Shown piece by piece: positions 7,732 through 16,776 of a DNA stretch of 17,271 nucleotides. The notes below the pieces were generated by a model that was not told where the DNA came from, made no database searches, and saw only the letters and a list, made by a program, of their open reading frames with translations. Source of the stretch: Coemansia sp. RSA 1804 (Eukaryota > Kickxellomycota > Kickxellomycetes > Kickxellales > Kickxellaceae); contig JANBTH010000446.1 of NCBI GenBank assembly GCA_027578815.1, forward strand, positions 1-17,271, given 5' to 3'. Every line of letters begins with the position of its first letter. The stretch's first letter is position 1. Made by a program: the position numbers and the translations under genes.

Positions 7732-7983
7732 GCAGTGGTTGCCTTATTTGGTACAGTGGTAACGCCAAAGAATGAAAACTTGTTGCATAGATGTGGTGGC
7801 TTGCGTAGCTGCTACATTCATACATGGAATATATCATCCAGAGAACTGACTGCAAAAGAAAAAAAAGCCCAAAAAAGTAAAACAAAAAAAAGAAAAAAAT
7901 TGCATGTCCTCATATCCATTTTTCTCTTATTTTTTGGATTGGGGTATATGATTCATTGGATCTTACCACAACAACCGAAATAA
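7732..7983 (+). other. orphan reading frame with basic stretch and C-terminal transmembrane-like helix
   Basis: The frame is open from after a TAA at 7729-7731 to TAA at 7981-7983. It encodes a mixed N-terminal part (with Cys-Gly-Gly and an Asn-Ile-Ser sequon), a Lys-rich block (about residues 40-55) and then a hydrophobic helix of ~20 residues, LHVLISIFLLFFGLGYMIHW, two or three residues before a short Pro-Gln tail. That resembles a small tail-anchored membrane protein. There is no in-frame ATG before the helix, so it could only be translated as the last exon of a spliced gene, for which AG acceptors are available at 7731-7735. No family recognised; AT-rich sequence easily produces such helices. 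Confidence 0.15.
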
Positions 7984-8290
7984 GGATGTGTTCTCATCAA
8001 GTACAAGAAGGAAGAATGAAAAAAGAGAGTAGAGTGTGTGGCAGAGTTAAACAATGGGCCAAAAAGGCATTAAATAAGTGGTGGTTATTGTCATGAAGCA
8101 GCTCTTGCTGGGAGTATACACAGATTCGAAATTAGATATGCAGGATGCTTGCAGTTAAGCATTGTATGTTATATTGTTCAAGGGGGAAAAGCAAAGTTTC
8201 CTTTTAAGCAAAAAAAAGCTCATTCCTCATAAAGATTAGTTTCCCGTGTTGTGTATATTAAAGCTTGTCATCCCCTTTACACTATTCCCA

Positions 8291-8374
8291 GTAAGTGGGT
8301 CGTCTCACTTTCTCGCATTACTCACAAGAACAAATAATAAAAGATATTGCCCGCAATCTATTTTTCTATTTCAG
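8291..8374 (+). other. candidate 5'UTR intron (84 bp) of the ABCC transporter gene
   Basis: A strong donor, CCCA|GTAAGT, at 8291 is followed by a pyrimidine-rich acceptor, TTTCTATTTCAG, ending at 8374, with an ACTCAC branch-like site near 8320. The 94 bases between this acceptor and the ABCC start codon at 8469 contain no ATG, and an in-frame TAA lies at 8409-8411. The intron would therefore be in the leader and would not extend the protein. Inferred from splice-site consensus only. Confidence 0.4.
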
Positions 8375-8468
8375 CTCTTTTATCTGGTGTCTTTATTCTT
8401 ATTCGGGCTAAATCGCATCCAATACAGTTAAATTATATATCACGCACGTCTCTATTCCACTTATTAAA

Positions 8469-11400
8469 ATGACTATATCCGAACCTGTGAGTGCACTTGC
8501 GGTGTTGGCAATTGATCTAATAGTGTCTTTTTTGTCCTTCATTAGTCTTCTTTACCCTAGCACCCTCCCTTGCAATATTGAAATTCCATACGCCACAGTC
8601 TCCATGTTATGTCTCTTTGATGTCTTTTCGACAGCAACCGCTTTTCCCGGGTATGCTGGGTATAGAAACCATTTTACCGTCTTTGATTCGGTTCTCCGTG
8701 CCAGTACGGACAATATGCAAAACCTTGTAGCAATTGCAGCGAGCATTCTGCTTGCCCTGTACTACATTTCTTCAGGGGAAAAGTTTAATACCAAAATTTT
8801 TACATTTATGAACATGTGTCGCATCGTCAGGATTGTTGTTGTTGCTGTTCTTCCCTCTCTGGCTCTGAGCCCAAGCGCAGCCATCAGCATTGGATTCCAC
8901 TGCTATCTATTGTGGATCTACTCCTCAAGTACTGGCACAATGGAATCTGTGAGGGGTTTTCTGAGTTCGCTGTTTGCAACAAAAGGGCTTGCCATTATCA
9001 ATCTACATCGGAATGGAAAGCTAACGGCTGACAATTTCCGCAACGCCAAGCATGAGCAAGAATTCCTGGACACTGCTGAAAAGCTAAAACTAGATCCGTC
9101 AAAAAGGTAAGCTGGACCTCTGGGCTGGTAAAAATTCTTTAAACAAAGATATTCAAAATGGAGTGCCTTCTTTATTTCTTTATTTCTACTGACCAAGGGT
9201 CCTAAAAGACCACTAAAAATTATTAATGTTATTGTCATGTACTATTTAGATTCTACCTTGCTCGCTTTCTCATAAGTGCGGAATGGAAGTCTCTGCTCCT
9301 TATAGCCCTTGGGAACATGGTTGCCACAATAGCCATCCACACACGCAGACTACTTTTTGTTAGCATACTTGGATTGCTTCAAAACGGCGTCAGTAGTCGT
9401 GCATTCGTGGAAACGGGCATAAGGCTTGCCATATGGCAGGTTCTGGGGCTATCAGTTGTTTTCCAGAACTACCTCAACTCGTCAAGCGACATCATGGTCA
9501 TGCGCATCTCCAAGCTAATGGAACAGCGGGTGCTGAAGATCTACTCAACAAAACACGGGCAATCCGACGATGACTATGAAATATCGCACAAAATTCTGTT
9601 TATTGCAAGAGGCATCCCGGTGTTTGCCAACTCGTTGGGCAAATCCGTTGCAGAGATATTCAACGTATGGATCATTGCCAGCAAAATCGGGTGGAGGTTT
9701 GTAATACCCATCGCAATATCAATCGTCCATACCTCGTTGTCCTGGAAGATAACCGACAAAATCAACCTGATGCGTCGTCAAAACAGGGAGGCCGAAATGC
9801 CCGACTTTCGCAAGAACTTTGAGGTGCTCTGCACCAATATCCGACCAATAAAGTTTTTCGGCTGGGAGGAGGCGTTCCGCGGAATGCAAGCCTTTATTGA
9901 CGTCCCTACATTTATTCCCTCGGCATTCTGGCGGCTTGCCAATTATATCGTTGACACGACGGGGTCGGCCATTTCTCAGATAGCAGCAGCAGTCACTATT
10001 ACCTCATACCTGGGTACTAACAAGACACTCGCGTACACGGATGTTGCAATACTGCTGGACTCGATACAGTCGCTGATGAACTTTGTGAACATTGTTGCAA
10101 ACACCAGCGACATGTACAAGAACATCAGACAGTGGACAGGCTCTATCGACTATATGATTCAGATGGAGGACAATGAATATGTCGAGATTGATCGCTCCGC
10201 GTCCGGAAAAGCAGGAGCAGAGAGAGAAGAAGAGGAGAAAGGGGGTGGCTCCAAAGTATCGGTCGAGCTCAGCCAGTGTGCATTTAGCTGGGGACCTGAT
10301 AAATTCTACATTACACCTACCTCGCTGACAATAAAGTCTGGCGAGATGGCCATGGTTGTCGGTCGTGTAGGCAGTGGAAAATCGTCGTTTGTCACAGCGC
10401 TGTGTGGCGAAATGCCAATCTCCAGCGGCACCGGCAAAGTGTACGGGACCATTGGATATGTTGAGCAAAAGCCAACTATCCTGGATGATACTGTGCGTGG
10501 AAACATCCTGATGGGCCGCGAGTTTGATGAAAAGTTCTTTTGGCAGGTGATTGAGGCGTGCGATCTGGTAAAAGACATCTACTCGATGCCAGATGGCGAT
10601 CAGACGGAGGTCGGTTCCTATGGACTGAAACTCTCAGGAGGACAGAAAGCGCGTCTGGCGCTAGCAAGGTAAGCATTCATTTTGTGCAATTATGAATATG
10701 ATAAAAAAATTCTCTGTCAAGCATATAGCAGCAGCGGTAGTTGCATATATTTGAAAATATGAATGAATGCCGAGTGTTTGTTGTACGCTACTTTGCATTT
10801 GCACAGTATTAATTCTTTCTATGGCAGCAAACTTGTGCTTTTGCTTGCTTGTTCACTTCTCTTTACCTTTTCCTTATTTACCTTTTCTCCTTTTCATAGA
10901 GCACTATACACGCGTGCAGACGTCTACATCTTTGACGACTTGCTTTCGGCAGTTGACTCACATGTAGAAAACCACATTGTAGAAAATGTTCTGTCGGCAA
11001 GCGGAATCATTGGAAACAAGACACGGATCCTCGTGACGCACGCAACACATCTGCTTCCGCTGAGCAACAAGGTTATAAGCTTTTCCGATGGACACGCACA
11101 CATCACGGAGCAGCAGCCCGTGGAGACTGACAGTCTTACGGTAGCATCGGATGAAAGTAGCAGCAGCAGCAGCAGCAGCAGCAACACCGGCAGCAGCGGC
11201 GGCTGGGGCATGAATGGGCCAGATGTGGATGCGGCCAAGTCGGCTAAGAACTTTGCCAAACCACAAAAGTCAACAATGATGAGCATCCAAAACAGCCTGG
11301 ACAGCCGAGGGTTCAACTGGGCGCACGTGCACAAGTACTTCAGACTGAGCAAGTACTGGAGAGTGACCACGGTCGTTCTTGTCCAATTCGTATACGCATA

Positions 11401-13156
11401 CTCGATGCACTACATCTCAAACATTCGGATCAGCCTGATGATTGACGCCAACTCGATGACGACCATGAACTCGATCAAGCAGTACATCAAGCTCAACGTG
11501 CTGGTTGCTGTCACCTCTGGACAGCTGCAATATCTCGAATCGTGGTACCGCATAAACTTTTGGTCGCGGCCACTGATTGAGGCGATGCGAAAGGAGGCAA
11601 CCAGTGCGATTCTGAACACCACACTGGCAGAGGTAGAGGACATGAAGGCATACGACCTGATTATGTTCTTCAGTCTGTGGAGATACTATGCTGCGCAGAC
11701 GATGCCCCGGGAGCTCTGCAGCGTCGTGGTGCACCAGTGCCTCACAATTATGCTGCTTGTTGTGCAGGTTATACGGCTGTCTCCGGCTCTTCTGTTGCTT
11801 CTTCCGTTCATAATGGGACTGTCGATAGCAGCCAAAATCCATGCACGCAGCATACACACGCTGATTCACAGCTTCAACCGGGACAGCATCAACAGACCCG
11901 CATCAACGATTTCGCAGATGATTTCGATGCGCCGGGAGTTTCTGCGGGTGCTGGATGTGACAGGCATGTTTCTGCGCAAACTGACGTGCCTGTATGCACT
12001 GGAGATAAGCATCAAGGAGAATTCGGAGCTGGTAAACCGGGCTGTGAAGCTGATAAACATCCTGTCGGTGGAGGCAATGAGCACCGCAGCGCTTTTGTAC
12101 AAGGTATGGCAGCGGTACTACATGAACCAGAGTATCTCGTCGGGCGAAGTTGATGCGGTGATATCCCTGCTGCTGCTGCTGGTAAAGCAGATCCAAATGT
12201 TCGTGTCGCTTGACAGTTCGTTGAGCTACAACCTGAACTGCGTGTCGCTGTTCTTCACGTACGCGGAGGAGCTTCCGCAGGAGGCGCCCATGGCCGTTGT
12301 GCAAGCAAGAATGCCCGAGGCCTGGCCCAAGGAGGGCACGGTGGAGTTCAAGAACTACAGTCTGCGGTACGGACCCGACCTCGACCCTGTGCTAAACAAC
12401 ATATCGTTTGAGGTGCGTGGAAGCGAGAAGATTGGAATAGTCGGACGCACGGGTGCCGGCAAGAGCACGATCTCGCAGGCGCTAACGCGGCTGGTGGAAC
12501 CGGCTGGCGGAAGCATCCTGATCGACGGGGTGGACATCTCGACGATTGGGCTCCAGGACCTGCGGTCGCGGATCGGGATCATTCCGCAGGACCCGGTCCT
12601 GTTCCTAGGCACGATCCGCGATAACCTCGATCCGCTGCGGCAGTACACGGACGCGGAGATATGGAACGCAGTGCGCGCAGCACAGGTTGAGGATCTCCTG
12701 AAGCGACCGTCCGGAAAATACATCAAGCCGACGGCGGACAGCAACAGCAATTTAATGATGAGCGAGTTCAACGAGAGCGGACCGTGGGTTGAGGGCGTTG
12801 GGCTGCAGAAGTGGGTGGAGAAGGGCGGCAGCAACTTTAGCGTCGGGCAACGACAGCTGATCAGCCTGTGTCGGGTGCTGTTGTGGCGGCGCAAGATCCT
12901 GCTGCTTGACGAGGCAACGGCCAACGTGGATCCCAAGACCGATCGCATCATGCAGGAGGTCATCCGCAGAGAGTTCAAGGACTGCACGATTCTGACGATT
13001 GCTCACCGACTTGGAACGGTGATGGACAGCGACCGCATCCTGGTTGTCGACGACGGGCGGATCGTCGAGTTTGACACGCCTAGCAATCTCCTGGCTACAG
13101 GCGGGCACTTTGCCCAGATGTTTGTGAGCACAACCCAGATCCAGAAGCTGCTGTAA
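8469..13156 (+). CDS. ABCC-family (MRP-type) full-length ABC transporter, three exons
   Basis: Exons 8469-9106, 9250-10668 and 10900-13156 join to 1437 aa, a usual ABCC length. Residues 1-212 hold about four hydrophobic segments (TMD0-like plus linker). TMD1 follows to ~530, then NBD1: Walker A GRVGSGKSS 584-592, signature LSGGQ 674-678, Walker B VYIFDD 694-699, H-loop H733. A Ser-rich linker (poly-Ser ~772-780) leads to TMD2 (~825-1150) and NBD2: Walker A GRTGAGKST 1201-1209, signature FSVGQ 1332-1336, Walker B LLLDE with E1357, H1388. NBD1 has Asp (D699) where the catalytic Glu is expected, as in typical ABCC proteins, so NBD2 probably does most ATP hydrolysis. NBD2 has an extra ~30 residues (~1290-1322) before its signature. 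The family exports conjugates, drugs or metal-thiol complexes at the vacuole or plasma membrane; the substrate cannot be read here. The start ATG has an upstream in-frame stop. The gene converges on UTP14. Confidence 0.95.
9107..9249 (+). other. ABCC intron 1 (143 bp, phase 2)
   Basis: Donor AAG|GTAAGC and acceptor ATTTAG flank a segment with stops. Splicing joins AG to A, restoring an Arg codon and continuing into FYLARFLISAEW, which matches the expected linker-to-TMD1 region. A CTACTGAC branch-like sequence lies at 9186-9193. Unspliced RNA would read AGG then TAA. Confidence 0.9.
10669..10899 (+). other. ABCC intron 2 (231 bp, phase 2), inside NBD1
   Basis: Donor CAAG|GTAAGC and acceptor CATAG. 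Splicing joins AG to A (Arg), turning LSGGQKARLALA into the canonical run LSGGQ...LALAR-ALYTRADVYIFDD, so the ABC signature and Walker B are rejoined exactly as the family requires. A retained intron gives AGG-TAA immediately. The 3' 137 bp, from an ATG at 10763, happen to be open and in frame with exon 3. Confidence 0.95.
11159..11182 (+). repeat. (AGC)8 trinucleotide repeat coding for poly-Ser in the ABCC linker
   Basis: Eight pure AGC codons after one AGT, followed by AAC and more AGC, give nine consecutive serines between NBD1 and TMD2. Pure codon repetition suggests replication slippage. The linker is where phospho-regulation of ABCC proteins is usual, but no specific site can be assigned. 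Confidence 0.9.
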
Positions 13157-13292
13157 GGCACAGGGTGTGGAGCATGAAAGAAACTGTCCGTATCTTTCGC
13201 ACTGTACTGGATTGCATAACTTTTTTTGTTTGTTTACTTTGCATAGAAATTTTTTACCCAGGAGAGAAAGTGAAAGACAAAATAGGGGAGAA

Positions 13293-16200
13293 TCACTGGT
13301 GCTTCTTCGACGGAATGGCCAGCGGATCGATGATGCGACCGGCCTTGGTCAGAATGCGCGGCTTGATCATCTTGGCGTGGGACTTTGCAGTGTTCCACTC
13401 GTTGCCGAGCGGGACGTGCAGCGTGTCCTCGTACTGGTCAGCCGAGTAATACGGGAATGGGACGTTGGAGGAGTAGTACTTGTTGGCCGCCTTGAGCTGT
13501 TTCTGGCTGATGATAACGGAGCCCATGCGCGCATCCTTGCGCGCGCCCTTTTCAACGCCAGAACCGGCGGGCGCCTTGCGCACCACCTTGCTCTTCTTGG
13601 GCGTGATGGCCGCCCCGCCCCAGCTGCCCCAGCCAGGAAGCGTCAGATCCTGGTCCTTGGGCGCCTCGGCGTCCATGGCCTCTTCCTTGGCCGCCGCAAA
13701 CTCGGCCTCCACAACATCGTCCTCGGCAAACGCCTGCTCCACAAGCTCGCGCTGCGTGGTGAACGCCAGCGGATGCGCCGGGACTCTGCTTGATGTGGCT
13801 GTGCTGCTGACAAGTTCGATCTCAATGCCGCCATCGTTGCTTGCCTCACCAGCAGTGCTAGTAGCAAGCGTGCGATCCACGTCAAGGAGAACATTGTCCT
13901 CGGCGCGCACGCCCGCCCGAGCGCTGTCGCGTTTCTCGCGCAGTTTGGCCGACAGCTTGTCGCTGCGGCGGGCGGCTCCAGCTCCAACTCCAGCGTCCTC
14001 CAAGATCCACGGGTTGTTTGGAGCTTCGGCGGAAGCCGTCGCTGTCGAAGACCGCTGCTCAACGGCCATCGGCCCATCAAGGCGCGCACGGTGTCCGGCA
14101 GCCGACGCAACCTGACCGACCTGCCCAGACGCACTGAGCTTGGCGCGCTTGAACGGCGACACCAGCGACTCACTGGCATCGTCGTCATCGTCACCATCGT
14201 TATTGCCTTCGCCAACGGTCTCCCGCCGCCTCACACCACCGCCAAAGGTCCTGCGGCCAGACACAGCTCCCGAGTCTTCGAAACCTGCTGCTGCTTTTGT
14301 AATGCCAGAACCGTCGGCATCGAGCGCATCGATCTCCGCACGCATCCGCTGCGCGTCTTGCAGCGCCTGCTCGCGCTTGCGCTCCATTGCGATGCGCATG
14401 AACTTCATGTCAAACAGCGACTTGTGCGGCGCATCGTCAGGAAGCGACTCGTCACCGTGCAGCCCGGCCATCTCGGCAGCAAGCGCAGCAGACGCCCGCG
14501 CCTTGACAGCGCCCGGCGACTGGTCCTCTGCGTCATCGTCGCCGTCCAGCAGCCGCGCATCGTCGTCGCGGCCTCTGCCGGCCTCGTAGTCGGACAGATC
14601 CTCGTCCGACGCAAGGTCGTAGATCTTGCGCTTCAGCGCGTCGTGCTGGTCCAGCTGGTCCCGCAGCGCCTGCTGCGCGTCGCCGTCGCCGTGGCTGCGC
14701 CTGGACATCTCGCGCGCCCACTTGCTGGTGTTCTTGTGCCGCAGCGTCATGCGCTCCTCAGCACGACTCATGGCCATCTTATCGACAACCAGGGCGTACA
14801 TCTCGGGATCCTCCTCCCTGAGCTTCTCCATCGCCTTGTCCTGCGCCCGGGCCTTGTCCTTCTTCAGGATCCGGCGGTACGCCTTGCTCTTGATTTTGGC
14901 CATGCGCTTGGCCTTCTGCTCGCTGCGGAACATGAGCTCGCGCATCAGGCGGAGCTCCCGCTGGCGGCTGCGCACCTGCTCGGGCGTCAGGTTCTGCAGC
15001 TCCAGCTCCTCGTACTGTCTCTGCTGCTTGTCGGTCATCCCGCTCTCCTCCAGCACGCTCTGGATCTGCCGCTCCATCTCGTTGCCCGCACCCGACGAGG
15101 CCTGCGCAAGGCTGCTGGTGCTCACTGCGGCGGCTGCAACCGCCGCCTTTGCCTGGCTAACGCTCAGCGGAAACGACAGGTGCTCGGCGTTGCGGTTGGC
15201 ATCCACGGCCGTCTGCCACTGCGACACCTCCTTCTTTGTCTGCGCATACGCCACCTTGCGGTCCATCTGGTCCTGCAGCCGTTTGGGCGCCGGCGCAGCC
15301 ACCACGCCGGACCCCGCCCGCTTGGCAGCCTTCTCCATCCCGCGCACCTTGTCGTGAAGCGCACGCATCTCGCGAGCAGGCTTCCCCTCGCCGTCGCCTG
15401 CTGCGCCTGTCTCGGCGGCGCTGCCAAGCGAACCCGCCTGAGCGGTAGATGTTCCCAGAAGATCGCTGATCCCAAGCGACACGCCCCTGGACACCAGTCC
15501 CGTGCCCACCGCGTGCTCGTCCTCGCCGAACCCGCCGCCGGCCTCGTCGACAAAACGGCGTTTGGGCGCCCGCGCGCTTATCGCCGTCACGAAGTTCCCG
15601 AGCCTCGCCAGCCGCCCGCCATCGTCGTCTCCGCCGTCACCTTCTTCGTCATCGCTCTCGGACGAGGACCCTGCTTCTCCCGCAATCCCGCCAAACACGT
15701 CATCCTCTTCGTCATCGTCGCTCGAGATACCGTCGCCTTCGGATCCGCTGCCACCTGATGCTGCTGCTGCTGCTGAGGCGGCAGGCAAAACACCACCCTT
15801 GGGTGCACCCGACGGTCCCGCAGCATTGTCCTCCGCCCCATCGTCGTCAGACCCACTGGCATCGAGCATTTCCGACAAGTCAACCATATTCTCATCATCA
15901 TCATCATCATTATAATCGTCCTCTTCGCTTTCCAGCGCACTCGCGTCCTCCTCGCCACCACTACCACCACCGGTAGTGGTTTCACCACGGCCGCCTTGTA
16001 CTCTGCCCTTGTTGCCAAGCCTGTATCCGCCAAACCGCTCCTCATCGCTCTCGTCAAACGCACCGTCGCTCTCGATCTCCTCGTCGTCCTCCGAATCGAT
16101 GTTCTCAACCTCGTAGTCGCGGACCGCCACGTTCTCCGCATTCCTCTGTCTCCTGCTGTAAAGCGACTTCCTGCCCCTCTCGTCTGTCGTCTCATCGTTG

Positions 16201-16436
16201 TCGCTGGCATCAAATACATCGTACCTGTCGGCTTCTTCTTCCTCGTCTGCCATTTTGCCTTTGCCCTTGCTTCTTGTGCCTGCCCATGTTCCACTGCCGC
16301 GTTTTTGTTGCTGCTGCTGCTTCTGCTGCTGGTTCTGTGGTTTCTGTTGTTTCTTGAACCTGGCGGCCCCCTTCCTCTCCGTGCGTTGTGATGTTGTTGT
16401 CTTTGGCGCAGATACTCTCCGCTGGTTGCCACCCAT
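13293..16436 (-). CDS. UTP14: UTP14, U3 snoRNP / SSU processome subunit
   Basis: A 1047-aa nucleolar protein. The N-terminus is basic with a Gln-rich run (~30-44). Residues ~65-290 are very acidic and disordered, alternating with Gly/Ala stretches. The conserved body includes RMTLRHKNTSKW (562-573), an NPWI motif (808-811), LPGWGSWGG (~933) and the terminal block VIISQKQLKAANKYYSS, LPLGNEWNTAKSH-like and RILTKAGRIIDPL residues, all diagnostic for Utp14. In yeast Utp14 joins the 90S pre-ribosome and stimulates the DEAH helicase Dhr1, which releases U3 snoRNA from 18S pre-rRNA. It is longer than yeast (899 aa) or human UTP14A (771 aa), mostly through acidic and low-complexity insertions. The frame extends 13 codons upstream only from a TTG, so ATG 16434-16436 (GAAGATGG context) is the start. 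Single exon, convergent with the ABCC gene. Confidence 0.96.
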   Translation of the reverse strand: MGGNQRRVSAPKTTTSQRTERKGAARFKKQQKPQNQQQKQQQQQKRGSGTWAGTRSKGKGKMADEEEEADRYDVFDASDNDETTDERGRKSLYSRRQRNAENVAVRDYEVENIDSEDDEEIESDGAFDESDEERFGGYRLGNKGRVQGGRGETTTGGGSGGEEDASALESEEDDYNDDDDDENMVDLSEMLDASGSDDDGAEDNAAGPSGAPKGGVLPAASAAAAASGGSGSEGDGISSDDDEEDDVFGGIAGEAGSSSESDDEEGDGGDDDGGRLARLGNFVTAISARAPKRRFVDEAGGGFGEDEHAVGTGLVSRGVSLGISDLLGTSTAQAGSLGSAAETGAAGDGEGKPAREMRALHDKVRGMEKAAKRAGSGVVAAPAPKRLQDQMDRKVAYAQTKKEVSQWQTAVDANRNAEHLSFPLSVSQAKAAVAAAAVSTSSLAQASSGAGNEMERQIQSVLEESGMTDKQQRQYEELELQNLTPEQVRSRQRELRLMRELMFRSEQKAKRMAKIKSKAYRRILKKDKARAQDKAMEKLREEDPEMYALVVDKMAMSRAEERMTLRHKNTSKWAREMSRRSHGDGDAQQALRDQLDQHDALKRKIYDLASDEDLSDYEAGRGRDDDARLLDGDDDAEDQSPGAVKARASAALAAEMAGLHGDESLPDDAPHKSLFDMKFMRIAMERKREQALQDAQRMRAEIDALDADGSGITKAAAGFEDSGAVSGRRTFGGGVRRRETVGEGNNDGDDDDDASESLVSPFKRAKLSASGQVGQVASAAGHRARLDGPMAVEQRSSTATASAEAPNNPWILEDAGVGAGAARRSDKLSAKLREKRDSARAGVRAEDNVLLDVDRTLATSTAGEASNDGGIEIELVSSTATSSRVPAHPLAFTTQRELVEQAFAEDDVVEAEFAAAKEEAMDAEAPKDQDLTLPGWGSWGGAAITPKKSKVVRKAPAGSGVEKGARKDARMGSVIISQKQLKAANKYYSSNVPFPYYSADQYEDTLHVPLGNEWNTAKSHAKMIKPRILTKAGRIIDPLAIPSKKHQ
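15892..15909. repeat. (TCA)6 repeat, coding for Asp residues on the minus strand
   Basis: Six TCA units; on the minus strand they extend a GAT-type aspartate run in the acidic N-terminal region of UTP14. Similar CTG/CAG-type repeats encode its Gln-rich stretch near 16305-16345. Confidence 0.8.
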
Positions 16437-16776
16437 CTTCCACTGCGTATTTAGTTGAAATATATAAAATACCAAACTGGGCTGCTCTCTCCCACTTTTC
16501 TAACTGTTAAGCAGTGCTTGTATTGCCGGCTGGCTGCAAAATAAAGTGTGTATATAACAAGATCAAACAAATATATGGAAAATGAAAGGGAAAAAAGCTT
16601 GCTTCTTGTCTTTTTATTTTGGGCAAGAAAAGGTAAAGTTTTTTTTGGCTTCTTAAATGCTAGTTTGTTAATTTCACATACTTTTCACTGGCACTAAATA
16701 TCTGATCAGGCAACACCAATCACCAATCCAATCTAATAATCAAGAAACCAGTGAAGAAAACCCCCCACCCAATATT
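16437..16776 (-). other. promoter and 5' region of UTP14 and 3' region of the next minus-strand gene
   Basis: 340 bp of AT-rich spacer between two minus-strand genes. It should hold the 3'UTR of the partial gene (right) and the UTP14 promoter (left). A TATATAA-like stretch is at 16458-16466, but it is too close to the start codon to be an obvious TATA box. No reading frame of note. Confidence 0.5.
16613..16618 (-). terminator. candidate poly(A) signal (AATAAA) of the partial minus-strand gene
   Basis: A perfect AATAAA on the minus strand, about 160 bp downstream of the stop codon at 16777-16779 and upstream of UTP14 on the same strand. Position fits a 3'UTR of ordinary fungal length. Confidence 0.4.

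Larger units (their letters stand above)
6167..8468. other. 2.3 kb AT-rich intergenic island between divergent CWF19 and ABCC genes
   Basis: The longest stretch without a confident gene. It is far more AT-rich than its GC-rich coding flanks, with homopolymer A and T runs, TTTTG-type repeats near 7170-7198 and a (TCTTTCTTC)n tract. It must contain the promoters of CWF19 (left, minus) and the ABCC transporter (right, plus). Reading frames inside mostly start at GTG or TTG and look like AT-rich noise. Exceptions worth noting, listed separately, are the KKE ORF (6659-6838, minus), a frame with a C-terminal hydrophobic helix (7732-7983, plus), an inverted repeat (7036-7169) and a likely 5'UTR intron (8291-8374). 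I found no complete tRNA, snRNA or snoRNA. Confidence 0.7.

Noticed and set aside
8085..8165. Possible tRNA around GATTCGAAATT (B-box-like)
   Set aside because: No proper A box, no acceptor stem and the B box lacks its terminal CC.
14091..15758. 555-codon plus-strand open frame inside UTP14
   Set aside because: It begins at GTG, is antisense to a well-conserved gene in GC-rich DNA and has His/Arg/Leu-rich shadow composition.
16437..16475. 13-codon extension of UTP14
   Set aside because: Starts at TTG; ATG at 16434-16436 has a good context and fits the family.
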